From Erythrobacteraceae bacterium Alg239-R51 (lineage in GTDB: Bacteria; Pseudomonadota; Alphaproteobacteria; Sphingomonadales; Sphingomonadaceae), in contig CAMZOI010000001.1 in the NCBI GenBank assembly GCA_947331495.1, positions 372,001 to 436,000 of the forward strand: 64,000 bases of DNA, written 5' to 3'. Positions 1 through 13,635 of this stretch are shown here, piece after piece; the first letter of the stretch is position 1; each line of letters starts with the position of its first letter. The notes beneath the pieces were generated by a model. The model did no database searches and was not told the DNA's origin. It saw only the letters and a list, made by a program, of their open reading frames with translations. Both the position numbers and the translations under genes were made by a program.

Positions 1-1
1 C

Positions 2-4111
<4,110 letters not shown>

Positions 4112-4138
4112 CCCGACCTTAGCTGACCGAAAACACAG

Positions 4139-4167
4139 CCCCGCCGGACCGATCCGGCGGGGTTTTT
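4139..4167 (+). terminator. Intrinsic terminator of rpoC
   Basis: A perfect 10-bp stem (CCCCGCCGGA at 4139-4148 pairing with 4153-4162) encloses a CCGA tetraloop and is followed by five T. It lies 27 bases after the rpoC stop codon. Confidence 0.92.
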
Positions 4168-4272
4168 CGTGTCTTCATCATATGTCGCCAAACGTTTTTC
4201 TGACGCAGGGCTAGGAAATCGATGCGTTTTGTCCGATAAGGGGGGCGCTTTGTCGATGACAAGCGAGGGGCA

Positions 4273-6609
4273 ATGATCGAAACCGGTTCGGAAAGCGACG
4301 ACCTGCGCCGCCAGATATTGGTGCGGCGCCTGGAATTGCTGGTGGCAGGAGCGCCGCTTGCCGTGCTTTCGGGCGTCGCCTCCATCGCGGCGTTGGTCTA
4401 CACCTATCTCGAACTGCGTTGGCAGGAGGAAGTGCTCACTTGGGCCGGAGTGGGAACCGCGCTATTCGCGGCGCGGCTCGCTTATCTCCTGCGCATCGAT
4501 ATTCGCCGAGGCGATCCGGCAAAGCTGGCTCGGCAGGTCCGCACCGTATCGGGTCTTTCCATCGCCATGAGCGTCGTCTGGGCCGCTGGATTCCCCCTCT
4601 TCGCCTATCTCGGCACCGGACTGGAAATTGCAGTTCTCGCTGCTGTCGGCACTGCGATGCTGGTTGGCGTTTTGCTAATGCATCGCGCCATACCCAAGGC
4701 AGCGCACGCGCACGTCGCGCTGGTTGGTCCGTCGCTCATCCTGGCGGGCTGGATAGCCGTAGGTTCGGCATCCTTCGTCGTGACCGCGCTGGTGGGTGTC
4801 TATTGCGTTACCTTGTGGACTGCGATCGTTCGGATCGAGCGCCAGTTCCGCGACGGTGTGATTGCCGATTTCGAACGCGACGAGGCGGCAGCTACGGTCG
4901 GCATGCTACTTAACGATTACGAACAGCAGTCTTCGGACTGGCTTTGGACCGTGGACCCGAATGGCAATCTGCGCGAGGTCGCGCCGCGCTTTGCCGAAGC
5001 AGCCGGTCGCGATCCAGACCGGCTAGAGGGCGAGCCCCTGTTACGCCTCTTCCTGCCTGGCGAGGAACGGGACCGGCTGGCCCATCATCTGGCGGAGCGG
5101 ACTGCCTTTCGCAATTTGCTCGTCAAGCTGAGAACCGGTGACGAAACAAGATACTGGCGGCTTTCAGCGCGGCCACGCGAAGATGGCCGGATGCGCGGAG
5201 TTGCCCGCGATGTCACTGCAGACAAGCTGATCGAGCAACGCGTCGCTTTCATGGCGCATTTCGACAATCTTACCGGGCTCGCCAACCGCTATCTGTTCAA
5301 CGAGAGGATACGCGCGGCGCTCGGAGATGACGACGCGCGCGCCCGCAACGTCGCCCTGTTCTACCTCGACCTCGACAATTTCAAGAGTGTCAACGACACG
5401 CGCGGGCACATGGTCGGCGACCAGTTGCTGCGCGAGGTCGGGGCGCGGCTTGAACAGGAAGTGCGCGGACAGGATCTCGTCGCGCGTCTTGGAGGCGACG
5501 AATTCGCCGTCCTGATCGAGACCCGCGCCGGGGTTGGCATGCTGATCGAGCGGGCTCACCGTTTCCTCGCTGCCATCCGCGAGCCCTACGAGATCGATGG
5601 GCAGGCTTATCGCATATCCAGCAGCATCGGTATCGCGCGTTGCACCAGCGGAGATTGCGATGCGGACGAATTGATGCGTCGCGCTGACCTCGCGATGTTC
5701 GCGGCCAAGCGCAAGGGGCGTGATGCTGTTGCCCTCTTCGAACCCTCGCTCGATCGCGAGGCGCGCGAGCGGCGCGACGTCGAAATCGATCTGCGCGAAG
5801 CGCTTGCGCGCGGTGAACTGCATTTGCATTATCAGCCGATCATCGCGCTCGTCTCCGGGGCGACGACCGGGTACGAAGCCCTGCTGCGCTGGTACCATCC
5901 CACGCGCGGGATCATCGGACCGAACGACTTTCTGCCCGTTGCCGAGGAAACCGGCTTGATCGTCTCCATCGGCGAATGGGTGATACGTCAGGCTCTTGCC
6001 GAAACGGTTTCTTGGGAAGGCGACTTCCGCATCTCGATCAACCTTTCACCCACCCAGGTTGCGAGCCCGCATCTGGTCGGCACGGTGGCCCAGGCAATAA
6101 AGAGCAGTGGGTTCGACGCGACGCGGGTCGAGTTCGAAGTGACCGAGCATTTGCAGATGCTCGACGGGGGGACAAGCCGCAAAACCTTACTTAAATTGCG
6201 AGAACTCGGGATCAGGATTGCTCTCGACGATTTCGGCACGGGCTATTCCTCGCTCAGCTACCTCCACCGCTTTCCCTTCGACCGGATAAAAATCGACCGG
6301 AATTTTGTCGACGGGATCGACATTTCTCCAGATAGTCAGGCGATCGTTTCGAGTGTGACCCGGCTGGCCGACGCGCTCGGCATGCAGACGACGGCGGAAG
6401 GCGTGGAGAACCGCAGGCAGCTCGACATATTGCGCAAGCTGGGCTGTGACGAAGCGCAGGGGTTCCTGATCTGCAAACCGGTGCCGGGCGAAAGCTTCGC
6501 TACACGCGAAAAGGCCGAACACGCGCTGGCTGGGCAGGGCAACGAAGTGCAGACCTACCGCAAGTCCCGGACCGCCAATGCCGGACGCCGGGGCGAGAGG
6601 GTCGCCTGA
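4273..6609 (+). CDS. Membrane-bound GGDEF-EAL protein (cyclic di-GMP synthesis/breakdown)
   Basis: This 778-residue protein is predicted to make and/or hydrolyse cyclic di-GMP at the inner membrane. The first ~190 residues hold about six or seven hydrophobic segments, followed by a PAS-like sensor stretch (about 195-320). The GGDEF active site is intact (residues 407-411), and an RGQD inhibitory I-site lies five residues before it, so cyclase activity is probably product-inhibited. The EAL domain starts near residue 515 with its EALLRW signature at 535, and carries the DDFGTG motif further on, suggesting an active phosphodiesterase. A GAGGGG ribosome-binding site precedes the ATG. The gene stands alone after the rpoC terminator. 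The sensed signal cannot be told from sequence. Confidence 0.9.
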   Translation: MIETGSESDDLRRQILVRRLELLVAGAPLAVLSGVASIAALVYTYLELRWQEEVLTWAGVGTALFAARLAYLLRIDIRRGDPAKLARQVRTVSGLSIAMSVVWAAGFPLFAYLGTGLEIAVLAAVGTAMLVGVLLMHRAIPKAAHAHVALVGPSLILAGWIAVGSASFVVTALVGVYCVTLWTAIVRIERQFRDGVIADFERDEAAATVGMLLNDYEQQSSDWLWTVDPNGNLREVAPRFAEAAGRDPDRLEGEPLLRLFLPGEERDRLAHHLAERTAFRNLLVKLRTGDETRYWRLSARPREDGRMRGVARDVTADKLIEQRVAFMAHFDNLTGLANRYLFNERIRAALGDDDARARNVALFYLDLDNFKSVNDTRGHMVGDQLLREVGARLEQEVRGQDLVARLGGDEFAVLIETRAGVGMLIERAHRFLAAIREPYEIDGQAYRISSSIGIARCTSGDCDADELMRRADLAMFAAKRKGRDAVALFEPSLDREARERRDVEIDLREALARGELHLHYQPIIALVSGATTGYEALLRWYHPTRGIIGPNDFLPVAEETGLIVSIGEWVIRQALAETVSWEGDFRISINLSPTQVASPHLVGTVAQAIKSSGFDATRVEFEVTEHLQMLDGGTSRKTLLKLRELGIRIALDDFGTGYSSLSYLHRFPFDRIKIDRNFVDGIDISPDSQAIVSSVTRLADALGMQTTAEGVENRRQLDILRKLGCDEAQGFLICKPVPGESFATREKAEHALAGQGNEVQTYRKSRTANAGRRGERVA

Positions 6610-6740
6610 GGCATTTGCCGCACTGCTACCCATCGTGCGAAACCACGGCGGTAATAAAAAGCGCCATTCCGTTTCCGGCCGATGCTTCCAAGTGGTTGTT
6701 GTTCTCGCATTAAGACTTTCATTCGGCTATCGGCGCGCCC

Positions 6741-8108
6741 ATGAATACGGTCACACGCTTCGCGCCTTCGCCCACCGGGCGGCTTCACGTCGGCAACATT
6801 CGCACGGCACTGCATAACTGGATGCTGGCGAGGAAGCATGGCGGCCGTTTCCTGCTGCGCATCGACGATACCGATGCCGAGCGGTCGAAAGAGGAATATG
6901 TCGAAGCGATCCGGACCGATCTTGCCTGGCTTGGTCTGACGCCCGACCACGAAGAACGGCAGTCGCAGCGACTGGCGAGTTATGAAGCGGCGTTCAAAAA
7001 GCTGCGGGAAGCGGGCCGGATCTACCCGGCCTACGAAACTGCGCAGGAACTCGAAATCAAGCGGAAGATCCAGCTCGGGCGGGGCCTCCCGCCGATTTAC
7101 GACCGGGCCGCCCTTTCGCTGACGACCGAGCAGCGCGAGGCGAAGGAAGCCGAGGGCGTGGCGCCACACTGGCGCTTCAAGCTGGATCACGACGAACCGA
7201 TCGAATGGGACGACGGCGTCAGGGGCGCGCAGAAGTTCGATCCGGCGCAGCTGTCCGATCCGGTCATTCGCCGGGCCGATGGCAGCTGGCTATACATGTT
7301 ACCCAGCGCCGTCGACGATCTGGAGATGGGTGTTACCGACGTCCTGCGCGGAGAAGACCATGTTTCCAATACTGCCGTGCAAATTCAGATGTTTACCGCG
7401 CTCCATGCTGCGGGCGTTGGCGCGCAGCAGAACGATGCGGTCGATGCTGCGCCGCGCTTCGCTCACGAGGCGTTGCTGGTCGGCAAGGAGGGAAAACTGT
7501 CGAAGCGTCTCGGCTCGCTCGGATGCGATGCCTTTCGCGATCGCGGGATCGAGCCCGAGGCGCTTGTGGCCATGCTCGCCCGGCTCGGGACCTCATTGCC
7601 GGTGGAACCGATCGCCGACCGGGAGGAACTCCTCGACAGCTTCGCACTCGACACGTTCGGCCGCGCACCGGCCAGGTTCGATGATGCGGAACTCGAACGC
7701 ATCAACGCCGCGATCGTCCACCTGATGGAATATGACTCGGTTCGTGACCGGTTGCCCACCGGCATGGATGCGGCAGGCTGGCACGCTATCCGGCCCAACC
7801 TGACCCACGTCGGGGAAGCTGGCGAATGGTGGTACCTCGTTACCGGCCCGATCGATCCGCCCGAATTCGCGCCGGAAGACCGCGACTATCTTGCCAGAGC
7901 CGCGCAAGCGCTCGAATGGTCCGACGATCCCTGGCCGATGCTGACCGACAAGCTGAAGCGCGAAACCGAACGCAAGGGGAAGGCGCTTTTCCTTCCGCTA
8001 CGCCAGGCGCTTACAGGCATGAATCATGGGCCGGACATGAAAGAACTGCTGTCGCTGATCGGCGAGAACGAGGCGCGGGCGCGATTGGAACAAGCAGCCA
8101 AGGGGTAA
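6741..8108 (+). CDS. gltX: Glutamate--tRNA ligase (class I)
   Basis: This enzyme charges tRNA with glutamate in the cytoplasm. The 455-residue protein begins with the class I signature (FAPSPTGRLHVGN, the HIGH equivalent) and has the KMSKS-type loop as KLSKR about 250 residues in. Many alphaproteobacteria carry two GluRS copies, one discriminating and one charging tRNA-Gln for later amidation. The length and the missing zinc-binding cysteines are compatible with the shorter copy (GltX2), but sequence alone does not settle this. It stands alone between the GGDEF-EAL gene and a SulP transporter. Confidence 0.93.
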   Translation: MNTVTRFAPSPTGRLHVGNIRTALHNWMLARKHGGRFLLRIDDTDAERSKEEYVEAIRTDLAWLGLTPDHEERQSQRLASYEAAFKKLREAGRIYPAYETAQELEIKRKIQLGRGLPPIYDRAALSLTTEQREAKEAEGVAPHWRFKLDHDEPIEWDDGVRGAQKFDPAQLSDPVIRRADGSWLYMLPSAVDDLEMGVTDVLRGEDHVSNTAVQIQMFTALHAAGVGAQQNDAVDAAPRFAHEALLVGKEGKLSKRLGSLGCDAFRDRGIEPEALVAMLARLGTSLPVEPIADREELLDSFALDTFGRAPARFDDAELERINAAIVHLMEYDSVRDRLPTGMDAAGWHAIRPNLTHVGEAGEWWYLVTGPIDPPEFAPEDRDYLARAAQALEWSDDPWPMLTDKLKRETERKGKALFLPLRQALTGMNHGPDMKELLSLIGENEARARLEQAAKG

Positions 8109-8389
8109 ACCTCCTGTCCTCGGCGGAACGGCTACGCAGCGTTTCCTCATGCGGAGGGTTTCCAGCAATGGCCCCTGTTTTCAGGCCGGCATCAGCCGAA
8201 CGGGCGTCGGCGAGATCGGTCATCTCGCGCCTGATGACGCGGATACCGTGCGTCTGAAGGCTGACAAGACTCTGCATTCGAAGGACTATGTTCTCTGTAG
8301 CAACTAGCGCCTCGTAGCCAAGTATCCGACATGTCGGTCGGAACAGCCGCGTGTTTTCCGGCGTTGCCCTCTCAACCCGAAAGGAAGAC

Positions 8390-10099
8390 ATGCCCGGCAA
8401 TGCCCTGATTCCCAAATTCGAATGGCTGTCCGGATATTCTGCCGCGCGGGGCGCAAGGGATGTTGTCGCTGGAACGGTTCTGGCCATCCTGCTCGTCCCG
8501 CAGGCGATGGCGTATGCGCAGCTTGCCGGATTGCCGCCACAGATGGGCCTGTTCGCCGCGCTCGCTCCGCCTGTGCTTTATCTCATCTTCGGCACCAGCC
8601 CCTTCGTCTCGGTTGGCCCGGTAGCGCTGGTTTCGCTGGTCGTCGCCGAAGCGGCGGGACAGTCAGGAATTGCGCCGCAGGATGGTGCCGCCATCATCGC
8701 GATCGAGGCGGGTCTGATGCTGCTGCTGCTCGGCGGTTTCGGTCTCGGGCGCCTTGTGAATTTCATCAGTGAGCCTGTCTTGCTGGGCTTCACGGCCGCC
8801 GCCGCGATCCTGATAGCCGAAAGCCAGTTGCCCACGCTGCTTGGAATCGACGCGGCCCGGGCGGGCGATTTGCCGGCGGCGCTTCGCGCCCTGTGGCAGG
8901 ATCTGCCCGAACTGCGGCCAACCACCGCCGTAATCGGTGCGCTGTCCCTTGTCGCCTTGCTGTTTTTCAACCGCTATGCCGCGCCGGGACTATGGAAAGT
9001 CGGGGTACGCCCCCCTTTCCGGCAAGCAATCGCGAAGTCCCTGCCGCTTGCCGTCATGGTCGGCGCTGCAATCGCCGCCGCCTCGGTCCCGCAAACCGTC
9101 CCGACCGTGGCCGCGATCGAGGGGGGCTTGCCGCGATTGAGTTTCCCAGAGGTCGGCCTATCGGACTGGTTCGCCCTTTTGCCGAGCAGCCTGGCCGTGG
9201 CCGTAATCATATTCGTAACTGCGACAGCGGTGGCCAAGTCGCTGGCCGGCAGCGACCGCAGCAATCTCGACACCAGCCGCGAAGCGGTCGCGCTCGGCGC
9301 GGGAAATGTGGTTGCCGCGCTCACCGGGGGATATGCTGTCGGCGCCAGCCTGAGCCGCTCGGCACTGGTGGCCGATAGCGGTGCGCGAAGTCCGGTTGCT
9401 TCCGTGATCGGCGCCCTGGCGGTTGTCGCAGTCTTGTTCTTCCTGGCTCCGCTGCTCGAACTTTTGCCGCGTACCGCCCTTGCCGCACTCGTCATCAGCG
9501 CAGTCTTCGGCCTGGTCAAATGGCGCGACATGCGCGCCGTCTGGAAGCACGACCCCCTCGAAGCAGGGATTGTCTTCGTCTCGTTCATCGCAACGCTGAT
9601 GCTAGGCGTCCGGCTTGGACTGTTCATCGGTGCGCTGTTGGGCCTGGCCTTTTTCCTGTGGTTCTCCTCCACTCCGCGCGTGACCCGGATCGGAACGGAC
9701 GATGCCGGTACGACCTTCCGGTCGATCGATCGCGACGAGGTCGAACTGGCGACCTTGCCAGTGCTTATCGTACGAATTGATCGGTCCATCTTTTTCGGCA
9801 ATGCATCCTATTGCGAGGACGAATTGTTCGCCCGCCTTGCAAGTCACGAGCAGGTGAACTGCCTCGTGCTGGACATGAGCGCGGTCAATGACGTCGATGC
9901 CAGCGGTGTGGCAATGCTTCGCCGTTCGGTGCAGCGGATGAAACTGATGGGCGTGCAGCTTCATTTCGCCGACGCGCATGAGCCGGTCGCATCGAAGCTG
10001 CAATCGCTCGACAGCGAAGTATGCCGCTTTCACCGCACCATTCGCCACGCGGTAGAAAGCTGCGGCGTCTATCTCGATACCGAGATCGCCTATACCTGA
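8390..10099 (+). CDS. SulP-family anion permease with STAS domain
   Basis: This is a SLC26/SulP transporter of about 569 residues. The N-terminal ~400 residues are a multi-span membrane domain opening with the family's conserved first helix (AMAYAQLAGLPPQMGLFAA). A cytoplasmic STAS domain occupies roughly the last 130 residues. Substrates in this family include sulfate, bicarbonate and other anions; the specificity here is unknown. The ATG at 8390 is chosen because AAGGAAG lies just before it; an upstream in-frame GTG at 8351 lacks such a site. The gene converges on pyruvate kinase with only six bases between the stop codons. Confidence 0.9.
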   Translation: MPGNALIPKFEWLSGYSAARGARDVVAGTVLAILLVPQAMAYAQLAGLPPQMGLFAALAPPVLYLIFGTSPFVSVGPVALVSLVVAEAAGQSGIAPQDGAAIIAIEAGLMLLLLGGFGLGRLVNFISEPVLLGFTAAAAILIAESQLPTLLGIDAARAGDLPAALRALWQDLPELRPTTAVIGALSLVALLFFNRYAAPGLWKVGVRPPFRQAIAKSLPLAVMVGAAIAAASVPQTVPTVAAIEGGLPRLSFPEVGLSDWFALLPSSLAVAVIIFVTATAVAKSLAGSDRSNLDTSREAVALGAGNVVAALTGGYAVGASLSRSALVADSGARSPVASVIGALAVVAVLFFLAPLLELLPRTALAALVISAVFGLVKWRDMRAVWKHDPLEAGIVFVSFIATLMLGVRLGLFIGALLGLAFFLWFSSTPRVTRIGTDDAGTTFRSIDRDEVELATLPVLIVRIDRSIFFGNASYCEDELFARLASHEQVNCLVLDMSAVNDVDASGVAMLRRSVQRMKLMGVQLHFADAHEPVASKLQSLDSEVCRFHRTIRHAVESCGVYLDTEIAYT

Positions 10100-10105
10100 A
10101 CCGGT

Positions 10106-11578
10106 CTAGTCTTCCGGGTGTTTGTCGAGCTCGTCGCCGGTTATGGTTACCACATGGAGCAGGTTGGTGCTTCCCGGCGTGCCGAACGGGACCCCGGCCA
10201 GCGCGATGAGTTTGCTGCCTGCCTGGCCGAAGGCGTGCCGCAGCGCCATCCGCTTGCCCTTGGCGATCATCTCCTCAAAGCTGCCTATGTCCTTGGTGGC
10301 CACGGCATGCGCGCCCCACAGCAAGGCCAGGCGACGGGCCGTGCGCATCGACGGGGTCAGCACCATCATCGGGACGCTGGGTCGCTCACGCGCCACGCGC
10401 CGGGCGGTGCTGCCAGAACCGGTGAAGACGGCGATCGCGGCGATGCTTACCGTATCGGCCACGGTCATGCACGAATGTGCGAGCGCGTCGGCGGTGGTCC
10501 GATCGGGCGGGGTGTCGAGGAACCGCACGCGGGGGAGATAAGCCTCGTCCTCTTCCACCTGCTTGGCGATCCGATGCATGATCGTGACCGCCTCTTCCGG
10601 CCAGTCGCCTGCCGCGGTCTCGGCGCTCAGCATCACCGCATCGGCTCCGTCATAGACCGCGTTCGCTACGTCCGAGACCTCGGCTCGGGTCGGGGCCGGG
10701 CTTTCGATCATGCTTTCGAGCATCTGCGTCGCCACGATGACCGGCTTGCCCGCCGTGCGGGCGGCATTGACGATCTGCTTTTGCAGCGGCGGCACTTCCT
10801 GCGGTTCGAGTTCGACGCCAAGATCGCCGCGCGCCACCATGATCCCGTCCGACATCTCGATGATCTCGGCGAGGCGCCGCACGGCCATGGGCTTCTCGAT
10901 CTTGGCGCACAAGGCGCCATAGCCGCCCATCAGCCGCCGCGCCTCGGCAAGGTCTTCGGGCCGCTGGACGAAGGACAGGCCGATCCAGTCGATCCTCTGG
11001 TTGACCGCGAAGGCAAGGTCCTTGCGGTCCTTGTCGGTGAGAGCTGGAATGGGAATTTCGACGTCGGGCACGTTCACGCCCTTCCGGTCGGATATCTCAC
11101 CGCCGACTTCGGCCGAGCAGAGAATCTCGTCGTCGCCCGCGCGGATGACCTTGAGGCGGATCTTGCCATCGTTGATCAACAGGCGCTGGCCCTTTTCGAG
11201 CAGGCCGAACAATTCGGGATGCGGCAGTTCGACCCGGTTTCCGTCGCCCGGTTCAGGATTGCGATCGAGCGTGAAGTGACCCGAATGCCGGATCACCGCC
11301 GCCCCGTCCTTGAACTTGCCGACGCGCAGTTTCGGGCCTTGCAGGTCGGCGAGGATCGCGATGGGCCGGGCGAACTCTTTCTCCAGCGCGCGAATTGCCT
11401 TGATGGTTGCCCCGTGATCGGCATGTTCGCCATGGCTCATATTGACCCTGAACGCGTCGACCCCGGCCTTGAACAGCCGCCTGAGCATTTCCGGAGATCG
11501 GCTGGCCGGGCCGACCGTGGCGAGGATCTTGACCTTGCGGCCCCGTGGATCGAACTGGGAGGTGTCGTGGTTTTGCAT
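10106..11578 (-). CDS. pyk: Pyruvate kinase
   Basis: This enzyme converts phosphoenolpyruvate and ADP to pyruvate and ATP, the last step of glycolysis. The 490-residue protein shows the family landmarks in order: KILATVGPASRS near the N-terminus, the ADLQGPKLRVG segment entering the B domain, the active-site KIEKP, the GDLGVE motif, and MLESMI. I start it at the ATG at 11578 (MQNHDTSQF) because the upstream alternative at 11605 adds nine unconserved residues. It is divergent from the DUF1244 gene and convergent with the SulP permease. Confidence 0.95.
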   Translation of the reverse strand: MQNHDTSQFDPRGRKVKILATVGPASRSPEMLRRLFKAGVDAFRVNMSHGEHADHGATIKAIRALEKEFARPIAILADLQGPKLRVGKFKDGAAVIRHSGHFTLDRNPEPGDGNRVELPHPELFGLLEKGQRLLINDGKIRLKVIRAGDDEILCSAEVGGEISDRKGVNVPDVEIPIPALTDKDRKDLAFAVNQRIDWIGLSFVQRPEDLAEARRLMGGYGALCAKIEKPMAVRRLAEIIEMSDGIMVARGDLGVELEPQEVPPLQKQIVNAARTAGKPVIVATQMLESMIESPAPTRAEVSDVANAVYDGADAVMLSAETAAGDWPEEAVTIMHRIAKQVEEDEAYLPRVRFLDTPPDRTTADALAHSCMTVADTVSIAAIAVFTGSGSTARRVARERPSVPMMVLTPSMRTARRLALLWGAHAVATKDIGSFEEMIAKGKRMALRHAFGQAGSKLIALAGVPFGTPGSTNLLHVVTITGDELDKHPED

Positions 11579-11629
11579 CAGTCGCGACCTATGGCACAGG
11601 CGCATCGCAACTCAAGGATACATGCATTC

Positions 11630-11941
11630 ATGGATACGAATACAGACCCGCTCGAGCACCTGGACGATGCCGTTGCGGCAGACGCCTTTCGCCGGTTGGT
11701 GCGTCACCTGCGTCACCGCCACGATGCGCAGAACATCGACCTGATGGGATTGTCAGGCTTCTGCCGCAACTGCCTGGCGGACTGGATCCGTGACGCAGGT
11801 TATGCGGGCGACAAGGCTCAGGCGCGCGAACTGATCCATGGGATGCCCCAGGATGAGTGGAAGGCCACGCGCCAGACCCCGGCCACCGAAGAGCAATTGT
11901 CGCGAATGCAGGAAAGCGTCGCGAAGAATCGCGGGGATTAG
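11630..11941 (+). CDS. DUF1244 family small protein
   Basis: This 103-residue protein carries the DUF1244 signature GLSGFCRNCLADWIRDA, with two cysteines three residues apart, followed by a helical C-terminus. The family is widespread in alphaproteobacteria and has no firm function. It is divergent from pyruvate kinase, 51 bases away, and precedes gapR, an arrangement I recognise from other alphaproteobacteria. AAGGA lies about 11 bases before the ATG. Confidence 0.87.
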   Translation: MDTNTDPLEHLDDAVAADAFRRLVRHLRHRHDAQNIDLMGLSGFCRNCLADWIRDAGYAGDKAQARELIHGMPQDEWKATRQTPATEEQLSRMQESVAKNRGD

Positions 11942-12022
11942 CGAGTCGCGACCTTCACCCGCGCAAGCAGGCTGGCTATCGCCGCGCCAACCGATTCTCA
12001 CATCACTGGAGTAGATTACCAA

Positions 12023-12283
12023 ATGGCTGACAGCGAAGCTGCGCGCGAAGCGCAACCCACCGATGACCGCCTGCGCCTGCTGATCGAGCGTATCGAACGC
12101 CTCGAGGAAGAGAAAAAGGGTATCGCGGACGATATTCGCGACGTTTACGCCGAAGCCAAGGCCGTGGGCTACGATACGAAGATCATGCGCCAGGTCATCC
12201 GGTTGCGGAAAATGAAACCCGACGAGCGCAGCGAACAGGAAACCATCCTGGATACCTACAAGGCCGCGCTTGGCATGGGTTGA
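12023..12283 (+). CDS. gapR: GapR-like nucleoid-associated protein (DUF2312)
   Basis: This 86-residue, mostly helical protein matches the Caulobacter GapR pattern: a coiled-coil [11 protein letters not shown], then [14 protein letters not shown], a basic RLRK patch, and [10 protein letters not shown] at the end. GapR in Caulobacter binds overtwisted, AT-rich DNA ahead of replication and transcription forks and stimulates type II topoisomerases. The length is normal. A GGAG lies about 11 bases before the ATG. It follows the DUF1244 gene by 81 bases and may share its transcript. Confidence 0.88.
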   Translation: MADSEAAREAQPTDDRLRLLIERIERLEEEKKGIADDIRDVYAEAKAVGYDTKIMRQVIRLRKMKPDERSEQETILDTYKAALGMG

Positions 12284-12354
12284 GGCTTGTCTGCGGCGAA
12301 GCGCCGGAACGCTGGTGGGCGGCAAGCGGTTGATTGGATGAAAGGAATTCATCC

Positions 12355-13230
12355 ATGAGCGATCCCAAGTCCGTCGACACCGCCTTCGTCGAAGAAACAG
12401 CCGAAGAACCCAGAATGCCCGGGCACGAAACTGCGCTCGACAGAAAACCCGAATGGCAGCCGCGCTATCCCGGCTCGGGTCGGCTCGCGGGCAAAGTCGC
12501 GATCGTTACTGGCGGCGACAGCGGCATCGGCCGTGCCACCGCGGTTCTCTTCGCGCGCGAGGGGGCCAGGGTCGCCATCGCCTATCTCGAAGAGCACGAC
12601 GATGCGCGGATCACCCGCGAGGCGTGCGAGAAGGAGGGCGCGGAAGTTCTCCTTTCCGCGGGCGATCTGGGCGATCCGAAACATTGCGACGGCCTGGTAC
12701 GCGCCGTGATCGACAAATGGGGTCGGCTCGACGTGCTGGTCAACAATGCCGGCGAGCAGCATCCCGACGAGGATGTCGGCGACATCACCGTCGAACAGCT
12801 CCAGCGCACGTTCCAGACCAACATCTTTTCGCAATTTTACATGGTACAGGCAGCTCGCCCGCATCTGAAGAAAGGCGCGGCGATCGTGAACTGCACCAGC
12901 GTGACGATGTACAAGGGCTCGGCAATCCTGCTCGATTACAGTGCGACCAAGGGGGCCATCACGGCCTTCACCCGGTCGCTGTCGGAAAACCTCGTCAAGG
13001 ACGGGATACGCGTGAACGCCGTGGCTCCGGGTCCGATCTGGACGCCGCTCAATCCGTTCGGCGGACAGCCGCCGGAAAAGATGGACGACTTCGGTGAAAA
13101 CACGCCGATGGGCCGTCCGGGCGAACCGAACGAGGTCGCGCCGGCGTTTCTGTTTCTCGCCTGCGAGGACAGTTCGTACATGTCGGGGCAGGTTCTGCAT
13201 CCCAATGGCGGTGTCATCGTCAACGGTTGA
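12355..13230 (+). CDS. SDR-family NAD(P)-dependent oxidoreductase (YghA type)
   Basis: This 291-residue short-chain dehydrogenase has the nucleotide-binding TGGDSGIG, the NNAG motif, and the Ser-Tyr-Lys catalytic set (serine in NCTSVT, DYSATKGA for Tyr/Lys). The long N-terminal lead with PEWQPRYPGSGRL is typical of the YghA/YdaD subgroup, often annotated as glucose or aldehyde reductase-like stress proteins. Its substrate is unknown. I use the ATG at 12355, which has AAAGGA upstream, rather than the TTG at 12334. Confidence 0.9.
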   Translation: MSDPKSVDTAFVEETAEEPRMPGHETALDRKPEWQPRYPGSGRLAGKVAIVTGGDSGIGRATAVLFAREGARVAIAYLEEHDDARITREACEKEGAEVLLSAGDLGDPKHCDGLVRAVIDKWGRLDVLVNNAGEQHPDEDVGDITVEQLQRTFQTNIFSQFYMVQAARPHLKKGAAIVNCTSVTMYKGSAILLDYSATKGAITAFTRSLSENLVKDGIRVNAVAPGPIWTPLNPFGGQPPEKMDDFGENTPMGRPGEPNEVAPAFLFLACEDSSYMSGQVLHPNGGVIVNG

Positions 13231-13287
13231 CCTGAACGCTGCGCGTATTATCGTGGCAACACACTGGCAGAAAGAGGAGCCAACGGC

Positions 13288-13635
13288 ATGCCCAGTCCCT
13301 GGAAGGACGCGCGCGGAATTACCGTGACCACCACGCCCACCATCGAAGGCAAGCCGATCCAGGAATACCTCGGTATCGTGACCGGCGAAGTGATCGTGGG
13401 GGCGAACCTGTTTCGCGATCTGTTCGCCAACATCCGCGATATCGTCGGCGGCAGGTCGGGCAGTTACGAGCGTATCCTGCGCGATGCGCGCGAACAGGCA
13501 ATCGAGGAATTGCAGGCCGAATGCGGATCGCGCGGAGGCAATGCGGTCGTCGGGGTGGATCTCGACTATGAAGTGATCGGCGACACCGGTTCGATGCTGA
13601 TGGTCTCGGCAAGCGGGACCGCGGTCAAGGTCTGA
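13288..13635 (+). CDS. YbjQ/UPF0145 family protein
   Basis: This 115-residue protein matches the YbjQ family: an N-terminal strand-rich segment ([15 protein letters not shown]), then helices with a conserved [28 protein letters not shown]. Members form oligomeric rings in crystal structures; the function is unsettled. A good AGAGGAG site precedes the ATG. Its stop codon directly abuts the stop of the convergent CPBP gene. Confidence 0.9.
   Translation: MPSPWKDARGITVTTTPTIEGKPIQEYLGIVTGEVIVGANLFRDLFANIRDIVGGRSGSYERILRDAREQAIEELQAECGSRGGNAVVGVDLDYEVIGDTGSMLMVSASGTAVKV

Noticed and set aside
10118..11941. A 607-residue frame antisense to pyruvate kinase
   Set aside because: All but its last 103 codons are the mirror of pyk in GC-rich DNA; only the DUF1244 part is real.
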